This document shows positions 1 to 8,049 of a stretch of DNA of 64,000 bases, piece after piece. Under the pieces are notes generated by a model, which saw only the letters and a program-made list of their open reading frames with translations, had not been told where the DNA came from and did no database searches. This stretch comes from Falsarthrobacter nasiphocae. Its GTDB lineage: Bacteria; Actinomycetota; Actinomycetes; Actinomycetales; Micrococcaceae. The translations under genes were made by a program, and so were the position numbers. How positions within the stretch are numbered: the first letter of the stretch is position 1; every line of letters begins with the position of its first letter. Where the stretch lies: the NCBI RefSeq assembly GCF_031456275.1, contig NZ_JAVDUI010000001.1, positions 992,001 through 1,056,000 on the forward strand, read 5' to 3'.

Positions 1-794
1 TCGGGCACCGGCTGGACACCCACGCGGAGCCCCTGGACGGGCCGTTCGCCGAGGGCGTTCGCGCCGCGGCCCGAGACGCCAACCTGACCATCGCCGTGGG
101 CCTCTTCACCCCCGCCGAGGATGAGCCCGGTGCCGCGAGCGCGGAGACCGGCGCGGGCCCGGCAGACCCCGCCCCCGCCCCCACAGACCCCGGTGCCGCC
201 GCAGACCCCGGCACCGCCCCCGCGCGCCGCCGCGTCCGCAACACGCTCTTCGTCACGGACGGCCGCGGTCACGAGACCGCCTACGTCAAGATCCACGTCT
301 ACGACGCGTTCGGCTTCACCGAGTCCGAGACGGTCCAGCCCGGCACCCGCCCCGCCGTCCACGAGCTCGGCGACGTCCGCCTCGGCCTCGCCACCTGCTA
401 CGACATCCGCTTCCCCCACCTCTTCGCCCACTACGGCCGCGCGGGGTGCTCCATCAGCCTCGTGCCCGCGTCCTGGCAGCCGGGGCCGGGCAAGGCCGAG
501 CAGTGGCGGCTGCTCGCCCAGGCCCGCGCCCTGGACTCCGGGCAGTTCGTCCTCGCGTGCGACCAGGCCGTCACCCGCGACCCCGACGCGCCGGCGGGGC
601 CCACGGGCGTCGGCGGCTCCGTCGTCGTCGACCCCTGGGGGAAGGTGCTGGCCGAGGCGGGCGAGGACGCCGAGCTCCTCATTGCGGACCTTGACCTCGG
701 GGAGGTTGAGCGCGCCCGGCGCGCGCTGCCGGTGCTCGCGCACGCGCGGCCCCTTCCCGGAGATGACGACGACGACGCCTGCGGCAGCCGATGA
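1..794 (+). CDS. Nitrilase-family carbon-nitrogen hydrolase (5' end outside window)
   Basis: The frame is open from base 3, so the start lies before the window. The product belongs to the carbon-nitrogen hydrolase superfamily, cytoplasmic enzymes that hydrolyse amides or nitriles with a Glu-Lys-Cys triad. The Lys is visible in YVKIHVYDAF and the Cys in LATCYDIRFP; the Glu must lie upstream of the window. The C-terminal part (LLAQARALDSGQFVLACDQA, then GGSVVVDPWG) is also typical of the family. An Ala/Pro/Asp-rich insert, encoded at about 117-235, interrupts the fold before the Lys strand. The stop overlaps the next start (ATGA), which suggests translational coupling. The substrate is not determinable; an omega-amidase or deaminated-glutathione amidase role is possible. 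Confidence 0.85.
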   Translation, partial: GHRLDTHAEPLDGPFAEGVRAAARDANLTIAVGLFTPAEDEPGAASAETGAGPADPAPAPTDPGAAADPGTAPARRRVRNTLFVTDGRGHETAYVKIHVYDAFGFTESETVQPGTRPAVHELGDVRLGLATCYDIRFPHLFAHYGRAGCSISLVPASWQPGPGKAEQWRLLAQARALDSGQFVLACDQAVTRDPDAPAGPTGVGGSVVVDPWGKVLAEAGEDAELLIADLDLGEVERARRALPVLAHARPLPGDDDDDACGSR

Positions 795-1420
795 CCCCGC
801 GCGAGCATCACAAGCCGGTCGTTCTGCCGCCCGCGCACTTCTCGGCGCAGATCGGCGGGGCAGACCCAGCCCAGCTCGAGGAGGCCGCGCACGCCACGGC
901 CCGAATCGTCCTGGCCCGAGGCCGCGCCAACACTGACCCGGAGCTGACCGCCCGCCTCGTCTCCATCACGGACACCGAGGGGATCGAGGCCATCGCGGGG
1001 CTGTGGGCCGGCGCCGGCCCGGACACCCTGCCCGGCGCCCTGTGGCGGCTGTACGCGCTGCGGGATGCGATCCGTCGGCAGCCCACCCGCATGGCACTCC
1101 TCTTCAGGGAGGGGGCGGACTCGCACCGGCTGTCCACCGTGCTGGCGGGCGTGGCCCAGCCGCCCGGGGCCGAGGAGGTCAAGGCCATGGCGGATGAGAT
1201 CCTCGAGGGCGTGTTCACGGGCGAGTTCGACATCGCGCTGCGCCGAGCCGCAGCCTTCGCCCGCACCGTGGCGCTGGGGCAGGCCCTGGACGCGGACCGG
1301 GCCGATCGGGCGAGCGAGCGCGCGGGGGCAGCCCTGACCACGGGCTCGGCGCGCCTCATCCGCACGGCCGAGGAGCTCGAGGAGGCCGCCGACCTCTGGC
1401 GCGCCGGCGAGCTCCACTAG
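791..1420 (+). CDS. Conserved actinobacterial protein of unknown function
   Basis: A 209-residue soluble protein with no signal peptide or membrane segment. It is mostly helical and rich in Ala, Arg and Glu. Its start overlaps the nitrilase stop by four bases (ATGA), so the two are probably co-translated. Recognisable stretches are LPPAHFSAQI near the N-terminus, GALWRLYALRDAIRR in the middle and EELEEAADLWRAGELH at the end. I believe similar proteins occur next to DUF47/phosphate-transporter genes in Arthrobacter relatives, but I cannot assign an activity. High third-position GC and the overlap support a real gene. Confidence 0.7.
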   Translation: MTPREHHKPVVLPPAHFSAQIGGADPAQLEEAAHATARIVLARGRANTDPELTARLVSITDTEGIEAIAGLWAGAGPDTLPGALWRLYALRDAIRRQPTRMALLFREGADSHRLSTVLAGVAQPPGAEEVKAMADEILEGVFTGEFDIALRRAAAFARTVALGQALDADRADRASERAGAALTTGSARLIRTAEELEEAADLWRAGELH

Positions 1421-1451
1421 CCGGGCACTCGCGGACTCGTCGCTGGATCTC

Positions 1452-1492
1452 GTCAGTGTCAACGTCACTGACAGCGTGACCGACAACGTCAC
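1452..1492. repeat. Adjacent inverted repeats, possible operator or terminator
   Basis: GTCAGTG (1452-1458) and CACTGAC (1466-1472) form a perfect 7-bp inverted repeat with a 7-base spacer. A second pair, GTGAC (1476-1480) and GTCAC (1488-1492), follows at once. The position 30-70 bases after the stop at 1420 suits a terminator. The symmetry also suits a dimeric regulator's operator, but no regulator gene is adjacent. Confidence 0.45.
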
Positions 1493-1687
1493 AGGCACCG
1501 TGTCAGTCTGCGGGGAGGGGCCCAGGTTGCACCGCCCCCCGAGGTCAGGCGTAAGGTGTAGGGCGTGCCGGGCCGCGGCAGCCCCGGGCTCCAATATCAG
1601 CCGCTTCGAGCGGCCTTCCGCCGAGAGGCGCTCCCGGTCCGGCACGCCCCCTCCCAACTCCTGCCACCCAGCCCCACACCATTCCCT

Positions 1688-1753
1688 CCCGTTGCGGGGC
1701 GGTTTTCGCACGTTTTGGGCCCATTTTGTGGTTGAAAATCGCCACGGAACGGG
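1688..1753 (+). repeat. Dispersed 66-bp palindromic element, copy A
   Basis: It begins CCCGTTGCGGGGCGG and ends CGGAACGGG, so the ends form an imperfect inverted repeat. Read in reverse complement, the elements at 29202-29269 and 30696-30763 align with it without gaps. Agreement is strongest at both ends and in GCGGGGCGG and TTTCGCACG. Copy A agrees with copy C at about two thirds of positions by eye. No coding capacity is seen. Confidence 0.65.
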
Positions 1754-1853
1754 ATGGGGGCGCCGCTCAACGGGATGGGACATACCGCGGAACAGAGCGG
1801 GAGAACGCCGGAAGAGTGGACCGGTCTGAAACCACCAGTGGGCCGGCCTTCGA

Positions 1854-1859
1854 TATGCT
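1854..1859 (+). promoter_or_regulatory. -10-like hexamer for the DUF47/PiT pair
   Basis: TATGCT lies 33 bases before the TTG start at 1893, with a GAGGAG ribosome site between them. No convincing -35 hexamer is visible at the normal spacing. Confidence 0.4.
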
Positions 1860-1892
1860 TCACCTGTCAGCCATGTCAGCGAGGAGCAGCTC

Positions 1893-2516
1893 TTGATCAA
1901 GATCCGTTTCCGGGTACCGCGGGAATCGGCGGGGATCGAGCTCTTGGCGGACCTGTCCCGGGAGCTCGTCTCCGCAGTGCAGACGCTCTCCGAGATGCTC
2001 GGCTCGTCCAGAGATGAGGACGCGCGCCTCGTCGAGGCCATGCACGCGAGCGAGGGCCGCAGCAACGAGCTCTTCTTCCGCCTCCTTGCCACGATGCGCT
2101 CCTCGATCATCAACCGCCTCCCCCGGGAGGACCTCTACATCCTCGGCGGCTCGCTCAACGGAGCGGTCGAGGCCCTGGCCACCGCGGCCGACGTCGTCGT
2201 CGCCTTCTCCCTGACCCACCAGTCACCGCGCGCCGCCGAACTCCTTGAGATCATCCAGCGCATGTCGGACAACTGCATCAAGGTCTTCACCTCGTTCGAG
2301 AGCCTCGACGACCTCGAGGACGTCTGGGTGGACAGCCTCCGCCTCGCCAAGCGCGCCGAGCACACGCGCATCGCCTGGCTCAAGGAGATGATCGACTCCG
2401 GGTCCCCCCTGACCGTCAACAAGCAGAAGCTCATGGCCGAGCGCCTCATGGCCGTCGTGACGCACCTGCGCGCGCTGTCCATGCACGTGGGCGAGATCGT
2501 CATCCGAGAGTCCTGA
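1893..2516 (+). CDS. DUF47 (PhoU-like) family protein
   Basis: A 207-residue soluble, all-helical protein of the DUF47 family, distant relatives of PhoU that are normally encoded beside PiT phosphate transporters and thought to modulate them. It starts MIKIRFRVPRESAGIELLADLS and ends with a helix containing ALSMHVGEIV. The start is an unusual TTG, chosen because GAGGAG sits six bases upstream and the family N-terminus matches. The transporter gene begins one base after its stop, so the pair is an operon. Confidence 0.85.
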   Translation: MIKIRFRVPRESAGIELLADLSRELVSAVQTLSEMLGSSRDEDARLVEAMHASEGRSNELFFRLLATMRSSIINRLPREDLYILGGSLNGAVEALATAADVVVAFSLTHQSPRAAELLEIIQRMSDNCIKVFTSFESLDDLEDVWVDSLRLAKRAEHTRIAWLKEMIDSGSPLTVNKQKLMAERLMAVVTHLRALSMHVGEIVIRES

Positions 2517-2517
2517 C

Positions 2518-3525
2518 GTGGACGCGGCCCTCCTCCTGGCGGCGCTCGTGGCCTCCGCCGGGTTCGTCCTGATCAACGGGATGCTGGACGCGCCCCACGC
2601 GTTCGCGCCGCCCGTCCGCACTCGGGCCCTGACGCCCCGGGCCGCGGTGACTCTGAGCGCCGCCCTGACGGCCGCTGGCGTGCTCATGGCCACGGGGCTC
2701 ATGCCTGCCGTGCTCGTCTCGTTCGAGGTGCCGCCTGGCCGCTCGGGCCTCGTCCTCATCCTCGCGGCCGCACTCGGGGCCGCAGCCTGGGGCGCGGTGG
2801 CGCACTGGCGGCGCATGCCGTCGTCGTCCACCCACGCGCTTCTCTCGAGCGTGCTCGGCGCGTCACTCGCGGCGGGGGTGATCGGCCACCCCACCCTGTG
2901 GGCAAAGCCGGGGCTGCTGCTCGTGTCCATCATCGTGCCGCTTCTCGTGGGCCCGTGGCTGGGGTTTGCGCTCGCGTGGCTCGTGGCCAACGCCGTGACG
3001 TTCGTGCGCCGTGGGGCCGCGGCCGGGACGGTGAACCGGAATTCGCGCCTGAACCAGTCCGTCATGTCGGGTCTCTTCGCGATGGCCCACGGGCTGCAGG
3101 ACGGCCAGCGCGCTTATCTCCTCTTCACCGGCGCGTTCATTGCCTCGGGCGCCGCGATCACCCCCGCGGGCCATTGGGCCCTGACCTTGACGGCGGCGGC
3201 CCTTCTCGGCGGCGGCGCCAGCCTTGGCTCGTGGCGGGTGGCGCGCACGCTGACGCACCGCATGACCCGGCTGGACCCGGCCTCCGGCTCCGTCGGCTCG
3301 GCCACTGCGGCGGCGCTCCTCGCCGCGGGCATGATGGTCAACCTGCCCCTGTCCTCCGCACAGGTCTCCACGGCCTCCCTGCTCGGCGCCGCCGAGGCCA
3401 CCCCGTTCCACCACACGTCGTGGCGGACCGTGCTGACCATTCTCCTGTTCTGGCTCATCACCCCCGTGGGGGCCGCGTTCCTGGGCGGGTTCTTCTACCT
3501 CACGGCCAGCGCCCTGGTCTTCTGA
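2518..3525 (+). CDS. PiT-family inorganic phosphate transporter homologue
   Basis: A 335-residue polytopic membrane protein of the PiT family (proton- or sodium-coupled phosphate symport). The two family repeats are visible: the first around NGMLDAPHAFAPPV followed by TRALTPRAAV, the second around MAHGLQDGQRAY. Compared with the usual forms (NGFHDxANA and HGTNDAQK) both signatures are altered, with the conserved Asn lost in the second. The GTG start lies one base after the DUF47 stop, which favours coupling. A strong convergent hairpin follows. Phosphate transport is the likely role, but the altered motifs leave affinity and substrate open. Confidence 0.8.
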   Translation: MDAALLLAALVASAGFVLINGMLDAPHAFAPPVRTRALTPRAAVTLSAALTAAGVLMATGLMPAVLVSFEVPPGRSGLVLILAAALGAAAWGAVAHWRRMPSSSTHALLSSVLGASLAAGVIGHPTLWAKPGLLLVSIIVPLLVGPWLGFALAWLVANAVTFVRRGAAAGTVNRNSRLNQSVMSGLFAMAHGLQDGQRAYLLFTGAFIASGAAITPAGHWALTLTAAALLGGGASLGSWRVARTLTHRMTRLDPASGSVGSATAAALLAAGMMVNLPLSSAQVSTASLLGAAEATPFHHTSWRTVLTILLFWLITPVGAAFLGGFFYLTASALVF

Positions 3526-3531
3526 CAGAGA

Positions 3532-3574
3532 ACGACGACGGCGGCCCGCCCGCGCGAGCCACCGCCGTCGTCGT
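3532..3574. terminator. Convergent terminator hairpin, PiT / alcohol dehydrogenase
   Basis: ACGACGACGGCGG (3532-3544) pairs perfectly with CCGCCGTCGTCGT (3562-3574), a 13-bp stem between two convergent genes. No clear U-run follows on either strand, which is common in GC-rich actinobacteria. Confidence 0.7.
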
Positions 3575-3595
3575 CATCCGAGGCGCACCCGGCGC

Positions 3596-4648
3596 CTACG
3601 CCGCGGAGATGACCACCTTGACCGCCTGGTGCTCGGCGGCGTTGGCGAAGAGGTCGTAGGCCTCGAGCATCTGGTCCATGGTGAACCGGTGCGTGGCCAT
3701 GGCCGCCGCGTTGAGCCGGCCGGAGCGGACCATGTTGAGCAGGTTGCCGACCGTGCTGCAGTCAACGAGACCCATGTTGAGCCGGACGTTGGAGATCCAG
3801 AGGTCGTTGAGCGGCAGCTCCACGGGCTTGCCGTGGACCCCGACGTTGGCGACCGTGCCGTAGGGGCGGACGATCTTGAGGGCGGTCTCGAACGTGGCAG
3901 GGATGCCCACGGCCTCGACCGCGACGTCCACGCCGAGGCCGTCGTTCGAGAGGGCCCTGACCTGCTCGATCGCGTCCGCGTCCCCCGCGTTGACCGTGTC
4001 CGTGGCGCCGAGCTCGCGGGCTTTGGCCAGGCGGTTCTCGTCCATGTCCACGGAGATGATGCGCCCGGCGCCGCAGAGGCTCGCCGTCATGATCGCGGAG
4101 AGGCCCACCGGGCCGGCGCCGACGACCGCGACCGTGTCCCCCGGCTTCGTGTTGCCGTTGAGGATGCCGATCTCGAAGCCCGTCGGGAGCGCGTCCGTGA
4201 GGAAGAGAACCTGCTCGTCGGTGACGCCCTCGGGGACCTTGTGGACGCTCGTCTCGGCGAAGGGAACACGGACGTATTCGGCCTGGGTGCCGTCGATCAG
4301 GTGCCCGAAGATCCAGCCGATGCCGCCGACCGTCTGGCAGTGCGAGGCCTGGTTCTTCTTGCAGTAGGAGCACTTTCCGCAGTTGGTGACGGCGGGGATG
4401 ATGATGCGGTCCCCCACCTTGAGGTCCGTGACCGCGGAGCCGACCTCGGTGATGGTGCCGACCGCCTCATGGCCGAGGATGCGGCCGTCCTCCACCGCGG
4501 GGACGTCGCCCTTGAGGATGTGGAGATCGGTGCCGCAGACCGTGGTCGTGTCGACCTTCGCGATGACGTCCGTGGGGTCCTGAATGACGGGATCCGGAAC
4601 TTCCTCCCACGCCTTCTGACCGGGGCCGTGGTAGACGAGTGCCTTCAT
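3596..4648 (-). CDS. Zinc-dependent alcohol dehydrogenase (MDR family)
   Basis: A 350-residue cytoplasmic medium-chain dehydrogenase oxidising an alcohol with NAD(P). Catalytic zinc ligands are C38 (TVCGTDLH) and the H60-E61 pair (LGHEAVG). The structural zinc lobe has C90, C93, C96 and C104 (NCGKCSYCKKNQASHC). The Rossmann fingerprint is VVGAGPVGLSA. The ATG at 4648 has AGGGAGG upstream. The leader is AT-rich (4668-4700), unlike the surrounding DNA, and may hold a regulated promoter. The gene stands alone, convergent to PiT and divergent from fruK. The natural alcohol is not evident. Confidence 0.9.
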   Translation of the reverse strand: MKALVYHGPGQKAWEEVPDPVIQDPTDVIAKVDTTTVCGTDLHILKGDVPAVEDGRILGHEAVGTITEVGSAVTDLKVGDRIIIPAVTNCGKCSYCKKNQASHCQTVGGIGWIFGHLIDGTQAEYVRVPFAETSVHKVPEGVTDEQVLFLTDALPTGFEIGILNGNTKPGDTVAVVGAGPVGLSAIMTASLCGAGRIISVDMDENRLAKARELGATDTVNAGDADAIEQVRALSNDGLGVDVAVEAVGIPATFETALKIVRPYGTVANVGVHGKPVELPLNDLWISNVRLNMGLVDCSTVGNLLNMVRSGRLNAAAMATHRFTMDQMLEAYDLFANAAEHQAVKVVISAA

Positions 4649-4817
4649 GACTGCCTCCCTGTGAGACGTATAACGGATGTTGTTCTTTAAGCATATTTAG
4701 TCCCTTCCCTCGGCGCTGAATGTGACGCTGCTCCCGCTGTGCCGCATCGGCGCGTACGATGTCCACCATCCCCACGTCGCCCGGAACCAGGCGGCGAAGC
4801 ACAGCGAAAGCGGCCCC

Positions 4818-5819
4818 GTGATCCTCACAGTGACCCCCAATCCGAGCCTGGACCGGACTGTTGAACTGCCCGCCCCGCTCGAGGCCGGCCGCGTCCAGCG
4901 GGCCGTCTCCGCGGTGCAGCACCCGGGCGGCAAGGGCATCAACGTCTCGATGGGCGTTCACGCCGCCGGCCAGTCGAGCCTCGCGATCTTCCCTGCCCCG
5001 GACGGGGACCCGCTGCTCACGGCGCTGGAGGCCGCGGGGCTCCCCGTGGCCCCGGTCCCGGCGGCGTCCGCGGTCCGCACCAACACCGCACTCGTGGACC
5101 CCTCCGGCGTCACGACCAAGGTCAACGAGCCCGGCCCCGACTTCGGCCCGCAGGACCTCGCGGCCCTGACGGCGCTCGTCGTCAAGCACTCCGGCCGCGC
5201 GTCCTGGCTGGTCCTCGCGGGGTCCCTCCCGCCCGGTGCCCCCGCAGACACCTACCCCCGCATCATCCGGGCAGTGCGGGCGGCACTCGGGGACGCGGCC
5301 CCCCGCATCGCCCTCGACACGTCCGACGAGCCCCTGCGCGCGGCCCTCGATCCCGGCCGGGCCGCCGAGGAGCTTCCGGACCTCATCAAGCCCAACGGGG
5401 AAGAGCTCGCCCTCCTCGCGGGCGTGCCCTCGGACGGGGTCGAGGACGCGCCCCCCGCAGCCGCTGAGCTCGCCGCGGACCTCGTGCGCCGGGGCATCCC
5501 GGAGGTCCTCGCAACCCTCGGCGGCAACGGGGCTCTCCTCGTCACGGGACACGGCGCCATCCACGCGGTCCACGCCCCCGTCACCGTCCGCTCCACCGTC
5601 GGCGCCGGGGATTCGAGCCTCGCCGGCTACCTCCTCGCCTCCCTTGAGGGGGCGAGCCCGGAGGCGCGCCTGCGACGGGCCGTGGCCTACGGCTCCGCGG
5701 CGGCCAGCCTCCCCGGAACCACCATCCCCTCCCCCGGCGACGTCGCTGAGCACGCCGTCATGACCCACGAACTCACCACCCGACCCGTCGCCCCCGCCCC
5801 GGCGGACCGGCACGCCTGA
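4818..5819 (+). CDS. fruK: 1-Phosphofructokinase
   Basis: PfkB/ribokinase-family kinase, 333 residues, converting fructose 1-phosphate to fructose 1,6-bisphosphate with ATP, the step after PTS uptake of fructose. It has the characteristic N-terminus MILTVTPNPSLDRTVEL, the GGKGINVS motif, KPNGEEL in the middle and the catalytic anion-hole motif VGAGDSSLAGYL near the C-terminus. The frame extends upstream to 4722, but the GTG at 4818 gives the family's normal start. The fructose PTS gene begins 15 bases later. No FruR/DeoR repressor gene is present in the window. Confidence 0.92.
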   Translation: MILTVTPNPSLDRTVELPAPLEAGRVQRAVSAVQHPGGKGINVSMGVHAAGQSSLAIFPAPDGDPLLTALEAAGLPVAPVPAASAVRTNTALVDPSGVTTKVNEPGPDFGPQDLAALTALVVKHSGRASWLVLAGSLPPGAPADTYPRIIRAVRAALGDAAPRIALDTSDEPLRAALDPGRAAEELPDLIKPNGEELALLAGVPSDGVEDAPPAAAELAADLVRRGIPEVLATLGGNGALLVTGHGAIHAVHAPVTVRSTVGAGDSSLAGYLLASLEGASPEARLRRAVAYGSAAASLPGTTIPSPGDVAEHAVMTHELTTRPVAPAPADRHA

Positions 5820-5834
5820 ACGAAGGACGACCCA

Positions 5835-7934
5835 GTGAGCACCCTCATCACCCCAGACCTCGTCTCCCTTGACGAGGACCTCGGCCCCGACCGCCCCGAC
5901 GTCATCCGCGCCCTCGCTGACCGGATCGCCGCCTCGGGCCGCGCCAGCGACGCGGAGGGCCTGTACGCCGACGCACTCGCCCGCGAGGCCAAGACGGCCA
6001 CCGGCGTGCCCGGCGGCATCGCCATCCCGCACTGCCGTTCCGAGCACGTCCTCGAGCCCACGCTCGGCTTCGCCCGCCTTCCGCGCGGCATCGACTGGGG
6101 CGCCAAGGACGGCCCCGCGGACCTCGTCTTCTTCATCGCCGCCCCCGCCGGCGCCGACAACACCCACCTCGCGATCCTCTCCACGCTCGCCCGCAGCCTC
6201 GTCCGCAAGGACTTCCGGGAGTCCCTGCGCTCGGCGTCCAGCCGCGAGGAGCTCGTCGCGCTCGTCGAGGCTGTGGTCAGCGGGGAACGCCCCGGGTCTT
6301 CCCCCGCGCAAGCCGGCGTCGTCGGCTCCTCTTCACGGACGACGACGCAGGCCGCCGCGCCCAGCGCCGCCCCGGACACGGACGCGCGCGCCGATGCCGC
6401 CCCCGCGCACAAGCCCAAGCTTGTGGCCGTGACCGCCTGCCCCACGGGCATCGCCCACACGTTCATGGCGGCCGACTCCCTCTCCCAGGCCGCCGAAGAC
6501 GCGGGCGTGGAGCTGCACGTGGAGCCGCAGGGCTCAGGCAGCGTCACCCCGCTGGACCCCGCGATCATCCGGGACGCGGACGCCGTCATCTTCGCCGTGG
6601 ACGTCGACGTCCGCGATCGGGCCCGCTTCGCCGGCAAGCCCGTCATCCAGAGCCCCGTCAAGCGAGGCATCGACGAGCCGGCCGAGCTCATCCGGGAGGC
6701 CGTCGCCGCGTCCACCGACCCGAATGCGCGGCGCGTTCCCGCGGCAGGAGGAGCGGACGAGTCCGCGGCCTCCGACCGCACCGAGGGGCTCGGCGGGCGC
6801 ATGAAGCGCGTCCTCCTGACCGGCGTGAGCTACATGATCCCGTTCGTGGCAGGTGGCGGCCTTCTCATTGCGCTGGGCTTCCTCCTCGGCAGCTACGAGA
6901 TCACCTCGTTCGCGGACAAGATGGTCCTCGAGAACTCGCTGTGGAACCTGCCCACGGAGATCCCGGAGCACGCCCCGCTCGGCGCCCTGGGGGCGTACCT
7001 GGGCGCGGTCGCGTTCAAGATCGGCGCCCTGTCGATGGGCTTCCTCGTCCCCGCGCTGGCCGGCTACATCGCCTACGGCATGGCGGACCGGCCGGGCATT
7101 GCGCCGGGCTTCGTCGCCGGCGCGGTCGCCGGGTTCATGGGTGCCGGCTTCCTCGGCGGCATCGTGGGCGGTCTCCTCGCGGGCGCTGTGGCCTCGTGGC
7201 TCGGCTCGCGCCGCTTCCCGCGGGCGGTGGCCTCACTGATGCCCGTTGTGGTCATCCCCCTCGTGGCGTCCATCGTGGCGTCGGGCCTGATGCTGCTCGT
7301 CCTGGGCGGCCCCATCGCCGCACTGACGAAGGGCCTCAACGACTGGCTCTCCAGCATGAGCGGCACGTCTGCCGTGCTTCTCGGCGTGATTCTTGGCCTC
7401 ATGATGTGCTTCGACCTCGGCGGCCCGGTCAACAAGGTCGCGTACTCGTTCGCTGTGGCTGCCCTCGGCACCGCGGCACCGGGCCAGACGGCGCCGCTGC
7501 TCATCATGGCTGCGGTCATGGCGTCCGGCATGGTGCCTCCGCTCGCCCTGGCGCTGGCCACGGCGGTGCGCCCGGCCCTCTTCACGCCGGTTGAGCGGGA
7601 GAACGGCAAGTCCGCGTGGCTCCTCGGCGCGGTCTTCGTTTCCGAGGGCGCCATTCCGTTCGCGGCGGCCGATCCCCTGCGCGTCATTCCGGCCACCATG
7701 CTGGGCGGCGCGGTCACGGGCGCCCTGTCTATGGGGCTCGGTGCCATGTCGCGCGCGCCGCACGGCGGCGCTGTGGTGTTCTTCGCCATGGACGGGACGG
7801 CCCTGCAGTTCCTTCTGTCGGTCCTCGCGGGAACCGTGGTCTCTGCTGTCGCGGTGATCGTCCTCAAGTCCCTGGGCCGCAAGAGGGCGACGACGGACGC
7901 GCCCGCCGAGGCGCTCGAGCCCGCCGGCGTCTGA
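5835..7934 (+). CDS. fruA: PTS fructose permease EIIABC
   Basis: A 699-residue fusion of EIIA, EIIB and EIIC that imports fructose and phosphorylates it to fructose 1-phosphate. EIIA (about 1-150) carries the phospho-His in GIAIPHCRSEH (near residue 66). EIIB (about 190-290) carries the phospho-Cys in VTACPTGIAHT (near 201). EIIC (about 320-685) is the membrane channel, with FDLGGPVNK and APHGG motifs. The GTG start has AAGGAC upstream. It forms an operon with fruK. General PTS genes (HPr, EI) are not in the window. Confidence 0.95.
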   Translation: MSTLITPDLVSLDEDLGPDRPDVIRALADRIAASGRASDAEGLYADALAREAKTATGVPGGIAIPHCRSEHVLEPTLGFARLPRGIDWGAKDGPADLVFFIAAPAGADNTHLAILSTLARSLVRKDFRESLRSASSREELVALVEAVVSGERPGSSPAQAGVVGSSSRTTTQAAAPSAAPDTDARADAAPAHKPKLVAVTACPTGIAHTFMAADSLSQAAEDAGVELHVEPQGSGSVTPLDPAIIRDADAVIFAVDVDVRDRARFAGKPVIQSPVKRGIDEPAELIREAVAASTDPNARRVPAAGGADESAASDRTEGLGGRMKRVLLTGVSYMIPFVAGGGLLIALGFLLGSYEITSFADKMVLENSLWNLPTEIPEHAPLGALGAYLGAVAFKIGALSMGFLVPALAGYIAYGMADRPGIAPGFVAGAVAGFMGAGFLGGIVGGLLAGAVASWLGSRRFPRAVASLMPVVVIPLVASIVASGLMLLVLGGPIAALTKGLNDWLSSMSGTSAVLLGVILGLMMCFDLGGPVNKVAYSFAVAALGTAAPGQTAPLLIMAAVMASGMVPPLALALATAVRPALFTPVERENGKSAWLLGAVFVSEGAIPFAAADPLRVIPATMLGGAVTGALSMGLGAMSRAPHGGAVVFFAMDGTALQFLLSVLAGTVVSAVAVIVLKSLGRKRATTDAPAEALEPAGV

Positions 7935-7968
7935 GCCCCGCCCGGCACCGTTCCGGCCGGGCAGAATG

Positions 7969-8010
7969 CACGAAGGCCCGCCCTGGGCGCTCTCAGGGCG
8001 GGCCTTCGTG
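7969..8010. terminator. Bidirectional terminator between fruA and pstB
   Basis: A perfect 17-bp stem, CACGAAGGCCCGCCCTG (7969-7985) with CAGGGCGGGCCTTCGTG (7994-8010), lies between convergent operons. Confidence 0.85.
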
Positions 8011-8049
8011 TGTCATGCGGACGTCGTTCGCGACGCCGTCAGGGAGGCG

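Larger units (their letters stand above)
1421..1892. other. Intergenic region with inverted repeats and a dispersed palindromic element
   Basis: This 472-base gap lies between the unknown gene and the DUF47 gene. It holds two nested inverted repeats near 1452-1492, one copy of a dispersed 66-68 bp element at 1688-1753, an 11-base direct repeat (AACGGGATGGG at about 1748 and 1768), and a -10-like TATGCT at 1854-1859. Short open frames across it lack ribosome sites and familiar protein features, so I call no gene here. Confidence 0.6.

Noticed and set aside
1476-1829. Open frame of about 117 codons in the intergenic region before the DUF47 gene
   Set aside because: It runs through an inverted repeat and a dispersed element, has no ribosome site and an unnatural composition.
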